57,271 nucleotides of DNA from Saprospiraceae bacterium (GTDB lineage: Bacteria > Bacteroidota > Bacteroidia > Chitinophagales > Saprospiraceae): assembly GCA_013214355.1 (NCBI GenBank), contig JABSSL010000028.1, positions 1 to 57,271 on the forward strand, in the 5' to 3' direction. The position numbers were made by a program, and so were the translations under genes. Below are positions 15,888 to 24,555 of the stretch, one piece after another; positions within the stretch are counted from its first letter, which is position 1; each line of letters starts with the position of its first letter. The notes beneath the pieces are model-generated. The model worked only from the letters and a program-made list of their open reading frames with translations, was not told the DNA's origin and searched no databases.

Positions 15888-17150
15888 ATGGAAGCCTACG
15901 CACAAGTACTGAATTATGCCATTCCATTTTTTGTGATCTTGATCCTGATTGAAGCCTTAGCTGCAAAGTGGAAAGGGGTACAAGTCAATCGAGGAGCAGA
16001 CACGATTTCCAGCCTTAGTTCAGGAATCACAAACACCATCAAGGATGTACTAGGCCTCACTGTAGTCATCATCAGCTACAATTTCTTCGTTAAACACTTT
16101 GCTATTTTCCAGATTGAAGAGACCTGGGCTCTATACGTGATTGGCTTTATCGCGCTGGACTTTGCTGGCTATTGGATGCATCGTTGGAATCACACCATCA
16201 ACTTTCTTTGGAATAGGCACATCATCCACCATAGCAGTGAAGAATTCAACCTTTCCTGTGCCTTGCGTCAATCCATTTCTGTTATCTTTTCCTTTTTCAA
16301 TATACTGTTGATCCCCGCGGCTCTGTTTGGAGTGCCCACACATGTAATCGCTATCATAGCGCCATTACACTTATTTGCTCAATTCTGGTATCACACCACT
16401 TTGATCAATAAAATGGGGTTTCTAGAGTACTTTCTCGTTACACCTTCACATCATCGAGTGCATCATGCGATGAACGAGCAATACTTGGATAAAAATTATG
16501 GGCAAATATTTATTGTTTGGGATCGAATGTTTGGTACCTATCAACCGGAATTACCTGAAGTCCCAGCAGTATATGGCGTGAAAAGGCCGGTAAAAACCTG
16601 GAATCCGATCATCATCAATTGGCAGCACCTTGGCCTCCTGTATTTGGATGCCTGGCGCACCAAGAATTGGTGGGATAAACTCAGAATCTGGTTCATGCCC
16701 ACAGGTTGGAGACCCGCTGATGTAGTGGATAAATATCCGGTGGCATCCGTTCAGGATGTTTACAACTTTCAGAAGTATGAAACGCATCTTTCGCGGCCCT
16801 TACTTGCTTGGTCGTGGTTCCAAATGATCGTTACGATTACTTTAATGTTCCACCTCACCAATAACATTGCTGACCTTTCTTTCTCCCATATCCTGTTGTA
16901 TGGAGGCTTTCTATTCGTATGCATTTTCAGTTACACTACCTTGATGGATAAGTCCAAGTATACCCTTTGGGCAGAAGGAGTAAAAGCGGCATTAGGCTTG
17001 GGCATCCTTTGGTGGCAAAGTGGCTGGTTCGGTTTAGAAAATTTCTCCGTTGCACTGACCTTTGTCTTGGCTGCCTATTTTCTATTTTCCTTTGCCATGG
17101 TAGCCGTCTTTATGCAGCGGGAGGGGCAATGGGTACAGGCACAAGTGTAA
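15888..17150 (+). CDS. sterol desaturase / fatty acid hydroxylase family membrane protein
   Basis: A 420-residue integral membrane di-iron enzyme. Hydrophobic segments at about 10-26, 54-68, 82-96, 130-165 and several after 300 surround the eight-histidine signature: HRWNH (98-102), HIIHH (111-115) and HHRVHH (188-193). DKNYGQIFIVWDRMFGTYQPE is the usual segment after the third motif. The closest recalled relatives include alkylglycerol monooxygenase-like proteins with an extra C-terminal membrane region, as here. It probably oxidises a lipid chain or head-group ether using O2; the substrate is unknown. The next gene begins three bases after its stop. Confidence 0.9.
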   Translation: MEAYAQVLNYAIPFFVILILIEALAAKWKGVQVNRGADTISSLSSGITNTIKDVLGLTVVIISYNFFVKHFAIFQIEETWALYVIGFIALDFAGYWMHRWNHTINFLWNRHIIHHSSEEFNLSCALRQSISVIFSFFNILLIPAALFGVPTHVIAIIAPLHLFAQFWYHTTLINKMGFLEYFLVTPSHHRVHHAMNEQYLDKNYGQIFIVWDRMFGTYQPELPEVPAVYGVKRPVKTWNPIIINWQHLGLLYLDAWRTKNWWDKLRIWFMPTGWRPADVVDKYPVASVQDVYNFQKYETHLSRPLLAWSWFQMIVTITLMFHLTNNIADLSFSHILLYGGFLFVCIFSYTTLMDKSKYTLWAEGVKAALGLGILWWQSGWFGLENFSVALTFVLAAYFLFSFAMVAVFMQREGQWVQAQV

Positions 17151-17153
17151 TCC

Positions 17154-17879
17154 ATGCCGAAATTTCTCACTCTATCCCTTTTTCTGTTATGGCTGTGTAA
17201 CACCGCCTGGACTCAGGGAAGCCTGGACTTATCAAGCCTGAAATCAAATACCCTGGACCTAAAAGGACAATCCGGGACCTTAGAAGTCAAAGGGAACTGG
17301 ACTGGGGATCGTTTAATCATCAAAAACGCCCAAAACCTCACCCTCAACTTTCGTTCCACGGTCAAGATTAACTCTACGCACAAAGAAGATGCGCTTATTT
17401 TAGAAAACCCAGTAAAGCTCACGATAAAAGGTAATCGTAAACTTTACCTGAATCAAAGCATTACCGTTTGGGGTAATGCTCGCCAACTCACCTTAGATGG
17501 TATACGGATTAATGGCGCACATACGGGTATTCGTATCAATCAGAATCATCCCTACCAAGACCTACTCATTAAGAATTGCTTGATCAAAGATTGTCAGTTT
17601 GAGGGCATCTATATTGGTCCACATTACAAAAGCCAGCAACAGCTAGCACGGGTAATTATTCGTAACAATCAGATTAGTGATTGTGGCTGGGACGGCATAC
17701 AAGTTGGGAACTGTGCTCAATTTGAATTGTATGATAATAAGGTTAACAAATGCGGGAAGAAGCAGGAATGGGGACAGGATTTTGCGGTTACCATCAACCC
17801 TGGCAGTCAAGGTAAGCTCAAGGGCAATAAAATAAAAGGTAAGATACAAGTACTGGATAGTCGTGCTTTCTTTGAATAA
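17154..17879 (+). CDS. secreted right-handed beta-helix protein
   Basis: A 241-residue protein with a Sec signal (MPKFLTLSLFLLWLCNTAW, cleavage near TQ at 20/21). The mature chain is built of short strands with Asn/Gly turns such as LTLDGIRINGAHTGI, LLIKNCLIKDCQFEGI and VIIRNNQISDCGWDGIQV, the pattern of parallel beta-helix (PbH1) coils of pectate-lyase-like proteins. No catalytic residues can be assigned, so an enzyme activity is not claimed. It begins three bases after the upstream membrane protein, hence co-transcription is likely. Confidence 0.78.
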   Translation: MPKFLTLSLFLLWLCNTAWTQGSLDLSSLKSNTLDLKGQSGTLEVKGNWTGDRLIIKNAQNLTLNFRSTVKINSTHKEDALILENPVKLTIKGNRKLYLNQSITVWGNARQLTLDGIRINGAHTGIRINQNHPYQDLLIKNCLIKDCQFEGIYIGPHYKSQQQLARVIIRNNQISDCGWDGIQVGNCAQFELYDNKVNKCGKKQEWGQDFAVTINPGSQGKLKGNKIKGKIQVLDSRAFFE

Positions 17880-17918
17880 TCCGTAACTTAAGTCGCTTAC
17901 GACCAAACCACTTTAAAC

Positions 17919-20093
17919 ATGTTCTGTCCTTCACATTCAAGGCCGGCCCTACTTGGGGTACGTGGCTTCCCCTTATTTCTCTGTATCCTATTTTTCCTTA
18001 GCAGTTGCTCACCCGAGTCTACCACACCATTAGATAGTAATTGGCCCATGTACAGTGCGGATGCCAGTGGAAGTAAATACTCCTCACTTTCACAGATCAA
18101 TACAGAAAATGTCAATAAACTTGAACCCGCCTGGATTCTAGAGACGGGTGATCATCGTACCGCGCCTAGATCAACCATTCAATGTAACCCGATTATCATT
18201 GATAGCATTGTCTACATGACTACACCGGGGCTAAAGGTATTGGCTGTACACGGTGAGACTGGAGAAGAAATTTGGCGCTTTGATCCCTATGAAGGACGTT
18301 CAGCTAGCGGTGTGAATCGCGGGGTAAGCTACTGGACGGATGGTGAGTCAGGCCGATTATTTTACGTTGCTGGATCCTCCCTCTATGCATTAGACACAAA
18401 CACGGGAAAGGTCATCGAGAGTTTCGGGGAATCAGGAATAGTTGATTTATACGCAGGCTTGGGTAGGCCGGTAGACTTCATGTGGGTAACGGCTGCCACC
18501 CCTGGTATCGTATTTGAGGACCTACTGATCATGGGCACAACCTTAGGAGAAGGACCAAGTCCAGCAGCGCCGGGACACATCAGGGCCTATGATGTTAAGA
18601 CTGGCGCTATCCGATGGATTTTTCACACCATCCCACAGCCCGGAGAGTTTGGCTATGAAACCTGGTCACCCGATTCATGGAAAGAGCTGGGAGGCGCCAA
18701 TGCCTGGGGTGGATTTACCCTGGATAAAGAACGGGGAATGCTGTTTTGTGGAACCGGGTCCTCTAGCTATGACCACTGGGGTGGCAATCGAATTGGGCAG
18801 AACCTCTTTGCCAACTGCATTTTGGCCTTGAACGTACGCACCGGAGAACGAATCTGGCATTATCAAACGGTACATCATGATATTTGGGATTATGATGTCC
18901 CCTGCCCACCGAATCTAGTCCAAGTTGAACAAGACGGAAAACTCATTGATGCGATCGCCCAGCCCACAAAAATGGGGCATTTATTCGTGCTAAATCGAGA
19001 AACGGGAAAACCTATCTTCCCAGTTGAGGAAGTAGCGGTCCCACAAAGTACAGTTCCTGGCGAAGAGACCTGGCCAACGCAGCCCTTCCCTCCTCCTTCT
19101 CTGCGCTACGCACAGCAGCGATTCACAGCCGAAGAAGTAAGTGAGCGCACGCCAGCTGTTGCTCAAGCGATTCGCGAACGATTAGCAGAGATGGTAACCG
19201 GTGACATCTTTTTGCCCCCAGGCACTCAAGATGCCGTCACCCTACCTCAATTCAACGGCGGAACAGATTGGGGAGGAGCTGCTTACCATCCCAAGAGTAG
19301 AACGCTATTTGTGAATTGCAGCAACGAAGCAGAATGGATTTCTATGGTGCAAGCCAAGCCCGCCCCCACGATTACTTCATTTGAATTAGGTAAACAATTG
19401 TATCGCGGTCTATGTGGGACCTGTCACGGTAATACCTTGGCTCGCAATCCGGGCGCACCTTCCTTAACGGATCTTCGGGAGGTGGTTGCTCCCAAGCCCA
19501 TCGGGCATGTCCAAGCAATTTTGAATACGGGAAAAGGTCAAATGCCCAAATTTGCGATGTTATCTGCCGACGAAAAGGATGCCTTAGCAGCTTTCATTAG
19601 AGAAACTGGAAAAGAAGAGCTCCTCGAGCGCTCCAAACTGGACTTCTCTTTTGCCGATGCCATACCCTATGTGGCGACCGGACATAATGAGTTTAAAGAT
19701 CCAGATGGGTTTCCGGTCAACAAGCCTCCCTGGGGAACGCTAACCGCCATTGATCTCGATGCTGGAAAAATCAAATGGCAAAGTCCCCTAGGCACCTATC
19801 GGGAACTAGAGGCCCAAGGCTCGCCACCTACCGGGACCTTTAACATGGGCGGCCCCATCGTCACCGGAGGAGGACTAGTCTTCATCGGTGCCGCTATGGA
19901 CGAAAGATTTCATGCCTTCGATGCGGAGACTGGCGCCCTTGTATGGGAATATCAATTGGAAGCCGGTGCTTATTCCACCCCAAGCACCTATTCCTTAGGT
20001 GGCCGACAATATGTCTTAATCGCAGCGGGTGGAGGGGGAAAGCCTGGGACAAAGGCCGGAGGCAAGTACTACTGCTTTGCCTTACCGGAGTAA
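17919..20093 (+). CDS. PQQ-dependent quinoprotein dehydrogenase lipoprotein with haem c domain
   Basis: A 724-residue periplasm-facing lipoprotein (lipobox LSSC, Cys30 of the LFFLSSCS stretch). The beta-propeller starts WPMYSADASGSKYSSLSQI and continues with repeated strand motifs (VLAVHGETGEEIWRFD, AYDVKTGAIRWIF, AIDLDAGKIKWQS, AFDAETGALVWEY), as in quinoprotein alcohol and glucose dehydrogenases. A cytochrome c domain is inserted between blades: CGTCH at 499-503 binds haem and a MPKF methionine near residue 545 is a possible sixth ligand. The end, GGGGKPGTKAGGKYYCFALP, is the usual propeller closure. It oxidises an alcohol or sugar with PQQ and passes electrons to its haem. The substrate is unknown and no PQQ synthesis genes are in view. 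Confidence 0.92.
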   Translation: MFCPSHSRPALLGVRGFPLFLCILFFLSSCSPESTTPLDSNWPMYSADASGSKYSSLSQINTENVNKLEPAWILETGDHRTAPRSTIQCNPIIIDSIVYMTTPGLKVLAVHGETGEEIWRFDPYEGRSASGVNRGVSYWTDGESGRLFYVAGSSLYALDTNTGKVIESFGESGIVDLYAGLGRPVDFMWVTAATPGIVFEDLLIMGTTLGEGPSPAAPGHIRAYDVKTGAIRWIFHTIPQPGEFGYETWSPDSWKELGGANAWGGFTLDKERGMLFCGTGSSSYDHWGGNRIGQNLFANCILALNVRTGERIWHYQTVHHDIWDYDVPCPPNLVQVEQDGKLIDAIAQPTKMGHLFVLNRETGKPIFPVEEVAVPQSTVPGEETWPTQPFPPPSLRYAQQRFTAEEVSERTPAVAQAIRERLAEMVTGDIFLPPGTQDAVTLPQFNGGTDWGGAAYHPKSRTLFVNCSNEAEWISMVQAKPAPTITSFELGKQLYRGLCGTCHGNTLARNPGAPSLTDLREVVAPKPIGHVQAILNTGKGQMPKFAMLSADEKDALAAFIRETGKEELLERSKLDFSFADAIPYVATGHNEFKDPDGFPVNKPPWGTLTAIDLDAGKIKWQSPLGTYRELEAQGSPPTGTFNMGGPIVTGGGLVFIGAAMDERFHAFDAETGALVWEYQLEAGAYSTPSTYSLGGRQYVLIAAGGGGKPGTKAGGKYYCFALPE

Positions 20094-20625
20094 GCACGGT
20101 AAAAAACTGGGGAAGAATAGAGCTGTATAATGTCTTAACTTTCAAAGTGGGAATACGGTTTTAGTCAGCCTTCTGACTAAAAGTGTTAAAGTGACCCATA
20201 ATTTTTATTTCTGGTATGGAGGCTTTATTTTTGGCACGTAAAAACTGAAAACACTGAGCGTTTGTTTGGAGGTAATTCATTAGTTGCGAATTTTTGTTTT
20301 GGACGTATTGATAGTTGCTTTCAGTGGGAAAATTTTAAGCTCTTTTTCACTTCTAGCGTTGATTCACGTCCAATTCTCGAACTAAGTCTAACTAAGCATT
20401 ACACCGGCAAATTCACAAAGCGTAAAGCGGCGCACTATTATCCTCTATACCGCATTGGGTGACCGAAAAGAGAAAACTCCTCCTAATCAAATTACCACTC
20501 TTTTCGCCCCACTAGTAAAAGTATTACACAAACTATTGTCCGTCGAAATAACTACCGAGTGCCTTGGGTCCGATCCGAGGTAGCTAAAAGAGATTTTTTT
20601 GTAAACTAAACTAAATGTAAGTAAG
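20094..20625. other. 532-bp intergenic region
   Basis: It holds the perfect hairpin at 20159-20182. Near 20550-20583 the arms CTACC and GGTAG frame a GC-rich stretch before the TPR gene. A 66-codon frame at 20262-20462 has no family features and is not called. No confident promoter match is seen, although this region should carry the promoter of the TPR gene. Confidence 0.4.
20159..20182 (+). terminator. perfect hairpin after the PQQ dehydrogenase gene
   Basis: TTTTAGTCAG-CCTT-CTGACTAAAA forms a 10-bp stem with a 4-base loop, 65 bases after the stop codon. The arms end in A/T pairs but there is no T run beyond them, so termination is likely but not certain. Confidence 0.5.
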
Positions 20626-21432
20626 ATGTCGAAAAGATTTATTTACCTCGTCACACTGTTATTATGCTTTGGGGTGTCATTGAACTTGCAAGCACAAGAT
20701 GAAGAAGCCTCTGCTGCCTCTTTGTATAACCAAGGTCTGGAAAAAGCCAAGGCTAAGGAATACGTTGCTGCACTAGAATTATTGGAACAAGCTATTGCCA
20801 AAGCAGATCCAGAAAACGAAACGGATGCCAAAGTAATTAAATTGGCCAAGCGAAACGGAACCAGAGCTGCTTATGGAGCAGGGAACTTCCACCGCAAAGC
20901 TAAAGATTACGATAATGCATTGAAAGCATATGAAACCGGTATAGAATACAATCCAAAATACTACAGCAATTACTTGGGTAAAGCGCAGGTATTGAATGCA
21001 AAAGCAGATCCAGCTTCCGTTAAGTTCTACCTTTTGGCTAGCCAAAAAGCTGCCGAAGCGGACAGAGCAGAAAAAGCAGAAGGATATGCTTCTAAAGCAG
21101 AAAATATCATTGCGGTAAGCTGGGGAAAGAAAGATTGGGACAAGACTATCGCTTATGCTAATTCCTTCCTTGAAGAAAAAGAAACAGCAGACGTACATTA
21201 CTACCTAGCTTCTTCCTTAAAAGCTAAAGGAGAAAGTGAAAAAGCCCTCGAGCACGCAGCTAAATCCATCGAGTTGGCAGGTGATGCTGACGCAAGTAAG
21301 TACTATATGCTAAAGGCTGAAACTCACGAAAAACTAGGTCAGAAAAGTGATGCTGTTACTGCCTATAAAATGGTAAAAGATGCCAAGTACGCTGAGCGTG
21401 CCAAGTATAAAATTGGAGAACTAGGAGGATAA
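20626..21432 (+). CDS. exported tetratricopeptide-repeat protein
   Basis: A 268-residue protein with a Sec signal peptide (MSKRFIYLVTLLLCFGVSLNLQAQ, cleavage after residue 22-24). The mature chain consists of helical pairs with TPR spacing: AASLYNQGLEKAKAKEYVAA at about 30-49, then GNFHRKAKDYDNALKAYETG near 86-105 and a further pair at about 195-265 ending KYKIGELGG. TPR proteins scaffold protein complexes; here the export signal places it in the periplasm. Partner unknown. It is a single gene with a strong terminator directly behind it. Confidence 0.88.
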   Translation: MSKRFIYLVTLLLCFGVSLNLQAQDEEASAASLYNQGLEKAKAKEYVAALELLEQAIAKADPENETDAKVIKLAKRNGTRAAYGAGNFHRKAKDYDNALKAYETGIEYNPKYYSNYLGKAQVLNAKADPASVKFYLLASQKAAEADRAEKAEGYASKAENIIAVSWGKKDWDKTIAYANSFLEEKETADVHYYLASSLKAKGESEKALEHAAKSIELAGDADASKYYMLKAETHEKLGQKSDAVTAYKMVKDAKYAERAKYKIGELGG

Positions 21433-21453
21433 TTTACCTCTACTTCCATCCTT

Positions 21454-21487
21454 AAAAAGCCCAGCATTGCTAAGTGCTGGGCTTTTT
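21454..21487 (+). terminator. rho-independent terminator of the TPR gene
   Basis: AAAAAGCCCAGCA and TGCTGGGCTTTTT pair perfectly over 13 bp around the loop TTGCTAAG, and the right arm ends in five T. The A run on the left arm means it could also stop transcription from the other side. Confidence 0.93.
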
Positions 21488-21510
21488 GCATGTAGAGGCA
21501 GCATGAAGGC

Positions 21511-21541
21511 TTGCCTGTAGTGCCCTTTTGGGGTATCTTGC
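21511..21541 (+). promoter_or_regulatory. candidate Bacteroidota promoter for the GNAT gene
   Basis: TTG at 21511 and TATCTTGC at 21534 are separated by 20 bases, close to the known TTTG (-33) and TAnnTTTG (-7) arrangement of Bacteroidota sigma-70. It lies 22 bases before the start codon and just after the previous terminator. Confidence 0.4.
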
Positions 21542-21562
21542 TATAGCTAAATACACCCGATT

Positions 21563-22072
21563 ATGCTCACCCTACGCGAAGCCTCCATTGAAGATCTAGC
21601 CTTATTGCTCCATTGGGATCAACAACAACATAATATTGATGCGGACCCCGATGATGACTGGGAATGGGAAACCGAGCTGCCCCGTCGACCGCCTTGGAGA
21701 GAACAACTCATTGCCGAACTGAATGGGCGACCAATAGGTTTCTTACAAATCATTGACCCCAGAGAGGAAGAAACCCATTATTGGGGAGCCGTAGCCCCTA
21801 ACCTGCGTGCTATTGATATCTGGATTGGAGAAGCAGAAGATCTTGGCAAAGGCTACGGAACGAGCATGATGAAACTAGCCTTTGAAAGATGTTTTGCAGA
21901 GGAAGCAGTAAGTGCAATACTGATCGATCCTTTGGCTAGCAATGAAAGGGCTTGTCGATTTTATGAAAAACTGGGTTTTACATTTGTGGAGCGTCGATTT
22001 TTTGGCGAAGATGATTGCTGCGTTTACCAGCTGACTAGAAGTGCTTACTTAGCTACGCTGGCCAGGAACTGA
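21563..22072 (+). CDS. GNAT-family N-acetyltransferase (AAC(6')-like)
   Basis: A 169-residue cytoplasmic acetyltransferase. The acetyl-CoA loop is DLGKGYGTSMM (about 94-104), and the C-terminal block SNERACRFYEKLGF (about 130-143) is the usual last GNAT motif. The preceding IDIWIGEAE and the spacing resemble the AAC(6')-I branch of GNAT proteins, which also share IDPLASN-like loops. Aspartates and glutamates near the N-terminus (DADPDDDWEWETE) are unusual. The substrate is unknown and resistance function is not implied. Confidence 0.87.
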   Translation: MLTLREASIEDLALLLHWDQQQHNIDADPDDDWEWETELPRRPPWREQLIAELNGRPIGFLQIIDPREEETHYWGAVAPNLRAIDIWIGEAEDLGKGYGTSMMKLAFERCFAEEAVSAILIDPLASNERACRFYEKLGFTFVERRFFGEDDCCVYQLTRSAYLATLARN

Positions 22073-22298
22073 TTTTTCATGTGTAAACCAATCTTTCGGA
22101 AATCTAGTCCTTGCCATGTACCTATCCCCTCCCGGTTGGCAAATGGAACACTATTGGAATAAATGGAAAATATTCGACTGGCTCAGCCGAGTCGGAAAAC
22201 AGAATATAGATTCGAGTCACTTAATAACGCTATTACTCCTTGCGTTTCCGAGATTGTATTGCTACTTTCAATTCCAGTAACAAAACGAAATATACCAC

Positions 22299-23795
22299 AT
22301 GACAAGTTCTAGGTTCCTCGCCATAGCCCTGGCGGTAGGATTGTGGCTAGGTATCGGTGCCTGCCAAGAGTCCTCCTCCGCTGATTCTCCTCCCAATGTA
22401 CTATTTATTGCCATCGATGACCTGCGCACAGAACTCGCCTGTTATGGGAAACCAGTCCATTCCCCCAACTTGGATCGGATTGCGCAAGAGGGCTTTCTTT
22501 TCCAAAATCACTTCGTAAATGTGCCTACCTGCGGGGCTTCCCGCTACGCGCTATTGACCGGAATGCTCCCGCAAACTAAGCAACACCTCAGTAATCGGGC
22601 CATGTATGAGTTTATGGCGGAAAAAGCGGAAACAGAAAAACCGGAGTCCTTCGTTCATGAGCTCCGCCGGAACAACTATTACACCGTTGGGATTGGCAAA
22701 ATATCACACTCAGTAGATGGTCTGGTATATGAGTATAGAGAACCACCCAGTAAGATCAAGGAAATGCCGCATAGCTGGGATGAATTTCTATTCAATGCCG
22801 GAAAGTGGAAAACGGGATGGAATGCTTTCTTTGCTTACGCTGATGGAACAAATCGCAATGACATGGAAAAGCAGGTAAAACCCTACGAAGCGGCGGACGT
22901 CCCAGACGATGGCTACCCCGATGGGCTTACCACCCAACTAGCCCTTAATCAATTACAACAACTCAAGGAACGCAAGCAACCCTTCTTCCTAGGCGTAGGA
23001 TATTTCAAGCCTCATCTCCCCTTTAACGCACCCAAAAAATATTGGGACTTATACCAAGAAAAGGACCTTCCCATTTCTCCAGAGCCAGAAATCCCTGAAG
23101 GTATAGATCGGGCCAGTCTTCACGGAAGTGGCGAGTTCAATCAATATATTTTAGGCGAAGAAAAGGCCTCCTTGGATTCTAGCATGAGTGTAGCCTACCA
23201 GCGAAAATTAAAGCACGCGTACTATGCCGGTATCAGTTATATAGATGCCCAAGTCGGTCAATTGCTAGCTGAATTGGAACGCCTAGAGTTAGCCGAAAAC
23301 ACCATAATCGTAGTTTGGGGTGACCATGGCTGGCATCTCGGTGATCAAAGAGTTTGGGGAAAGCACACGCTGTTTGAACGGGCACTGAAGAGTACTTTTA
23401 TGCTTAAAATACCGGACCTGAAAGGAAAAGCTAAGACGGTGAAGGAAGTGGTAAGCACCATTGACCTCTACCCCACTCTAATGGATCTTTGTGGAATTGA
23501 TTCGCCCCCTTCCACGGATGGAGACAACCTCCTTCCTTTATTACAGGGAGATTCCCCATCATTTTGGCGCAATACCGCCTATAGCTATTATCGTAATGGA
23601 ATTAGCCTTCGCACCCCACGCTACCGCCTGACGAAATACTTCCGAGAAGCTGAGCCGGTCGTAGAGTTGTACGATCACCAGGCAGATTCGCTGGAAAGGG
23701 TCAATATTGCAGATGGTAATGCTGAGCTCCTCCAGGAATTGTTACCGGTGTGGGACAAGGGGAATACGGGTCTTTATGCTCCCAAAGAAGAATAA
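22299..23795 (+). CDS. sulfatase lipoprotein, iduronate-2-sulfatase-like (family S1_7 type)
   Basis: A 498-residue envelope sulfatase with lipobox GIGAC (Cys22). NVLFIAIDDLR (33-43) supplies the metal-binding Asp40/Asp41. The modification site reads CGASR (78-82), with Ala in place of the usual Pro; Cys78 and Arg82 needed for formylglycine formation are present, followed by YALLTG. GYFKPHLPFNAPKKYWDLY and VVWGDHGWHLGDQ.VWGKHTLFE are the characteristic S1_7 blocks. It should remove sulfate from a glycan. It is convergent with an L-rhamnose mutarotase gene six bases away, which suggests sulfated rhamnose-containing algal polysaccharide as a substrate, but this is inference. Confidence 0.92.
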   Translation: MTSSRFLAIALAVGLWLGIGACQESSSADSPPNVLFIAIDDLRTELACYGKPVHSPNLDRIAQEGFLFQNHFVNVPTCGASRYALLTGMLPQTKQHLSNRAMYEFMAEKAETEKPESFVHELRRNNYYTVGIGKISHSVDGLVYEYREPPSKIKEMPHSWDEFLFNAGKWKTGWNAFFAYADGTNRNDMEKQVKPYEAADVPDDGYPDGLTTQLALNQLQQLKERKQPFFLGVGYFKPHLPFNAPKKYWDLYQEKDLPISPEPEIPEGIDRASLHGSGEFNQYILGEEKASLDSSMSVAYQRKLKHAYYAGISYIDAQVGQLLAELERLELAENTIIVVWGDHGWHLGDQRVWGKHTLFERALKSTFMLKIPDLKGKAKTVKEVVSTIDLYPTLMDLCGIDSPPSTDGDNLLPLLQGDSPSFWRNTAYSYYRNGISLRTPRYRLTKYFREAEPVVELYDHQADSLERVNIADGNAELLQELLPVWDKGNTGLYAPKEE

Positions 23796-23801
23796 AGCTC
23801 A

Positions 23802-24113
23802 TTATTCCATGTAAAACACCTCCCTTAAAGGGTGTGACACCGGTTCGTTATCAGGATACACCTCCATTATATCAGCCATATAAGCCCACCATTTCTTAAC
23901 GATTGGATGGTTAGGGATTTGGCTAGGATCAAAATTAGGAGCCAGTTGCTGCACGGCAAATAAGGTGTGCGTCTTTTCGTCTAAGAAGATGGAATAATCA
24001 CTAATGCCTGCCTCAGAGAGGAAAGCACTCAAGTCTGGCCAGATCTCGTCATGCCGCCGCTTATACTCCTCCGCATACCCGGGCTTTAACTGCATGGTAA
24101 AGGCATTTCTCAT
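23802..24113 (-). CDS. rhaM: L-rhamnose mutarotase
   Basis: Interconverts alpha- and beta-L-rhamnose, speeding sugar use. The 103-residue length matches the family (about 104). Tyr17 and His21 correspond, with a one-residue shift, to the catalytic Tyr18/His22 of the E. coli enzyme, within EEYKRRHDEIWPDL. HPIVKKWWAYMADIME (about 69-84) and the ending PLREVFYME are the other signature segments. No kinase, isomerase or aldolase of rhamnose degradation lies beside it. Confidence 0.93.
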   Translation of the reverse strand: MRNAFTMQLKPGYAEEYKRRHDEIWPDLSAFLSEAGISDYSIFLDEKTHTLFAVQQLAPNFDPSQIPNHPIVKKWWAYMADIMEVYPDNEPVSHPLREVFYME

Positions 24114-24555
24114 GGTATTCTTATTGGTTAGATTTTTTTGAAAAATAAGTTGAGAAAATACAAATAAAAGGAACTATAAAGGGATCGACTAGGTTATATA
24201 ATCGTAGATCATACCGTTCTCTTATGATGAATTGCTCGCACGTTTGATTCTGATCTACCTACAACTACTGCACAAGACCTGACAGGGGAACCCCTCCTTC
24301 TCGTCAACAAATTGTTTAGCATTTTCGACACTCATTTTCAGTAAATTTTTATTGTTACGATTTCGATTAATTTCCAAATCTGTATACATATAATTTAAAA
24401 AATGTGAGAATAAATTTGGCTTAAGCATGTAACCACGTAACATTCTTTAAGTCAAAAGGGTAAATAAGAATAGATACTGGCTAAATCAATTTGGGGCTAA
24501 GCCCCGAAAAGATGGCACCAGTAGAGTTCCATAGTCAATTGAAAATCCCAATCCC
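24114..24555. other. 442-bp intergenic region between divergent genes
   Basis: A/T-rich region between rhaM (minus) and the penicillin-binding protein gene (plus). GGGGC-TAA-GCCCC near 24494-24506 can form a small stem. A 62-codon minus-strand frame (24255-24443) ends in a cysteine-containing tail but has no recognisable family and is not called. No confident promoter match. Confidence 0.4.

Noticed and set aside
20262-20462. 66-codon plus-strand frame in the 532-bp gap
   Set aside because: No ribosome site or family features; composition is not protein-like.
20779-21198. 139-codon minus-strand frame rich in Phe/Cys
   Set aside because: Antisense of the TPR gene; composition is that of reverse-read Lys/Ala/Glu codons and lacks any family motif.
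24255-24443. 62-codon minus-strand frame as a small gene
   Set aside because: No start context, no family features and no homologue that I can recall; left as intergenic.
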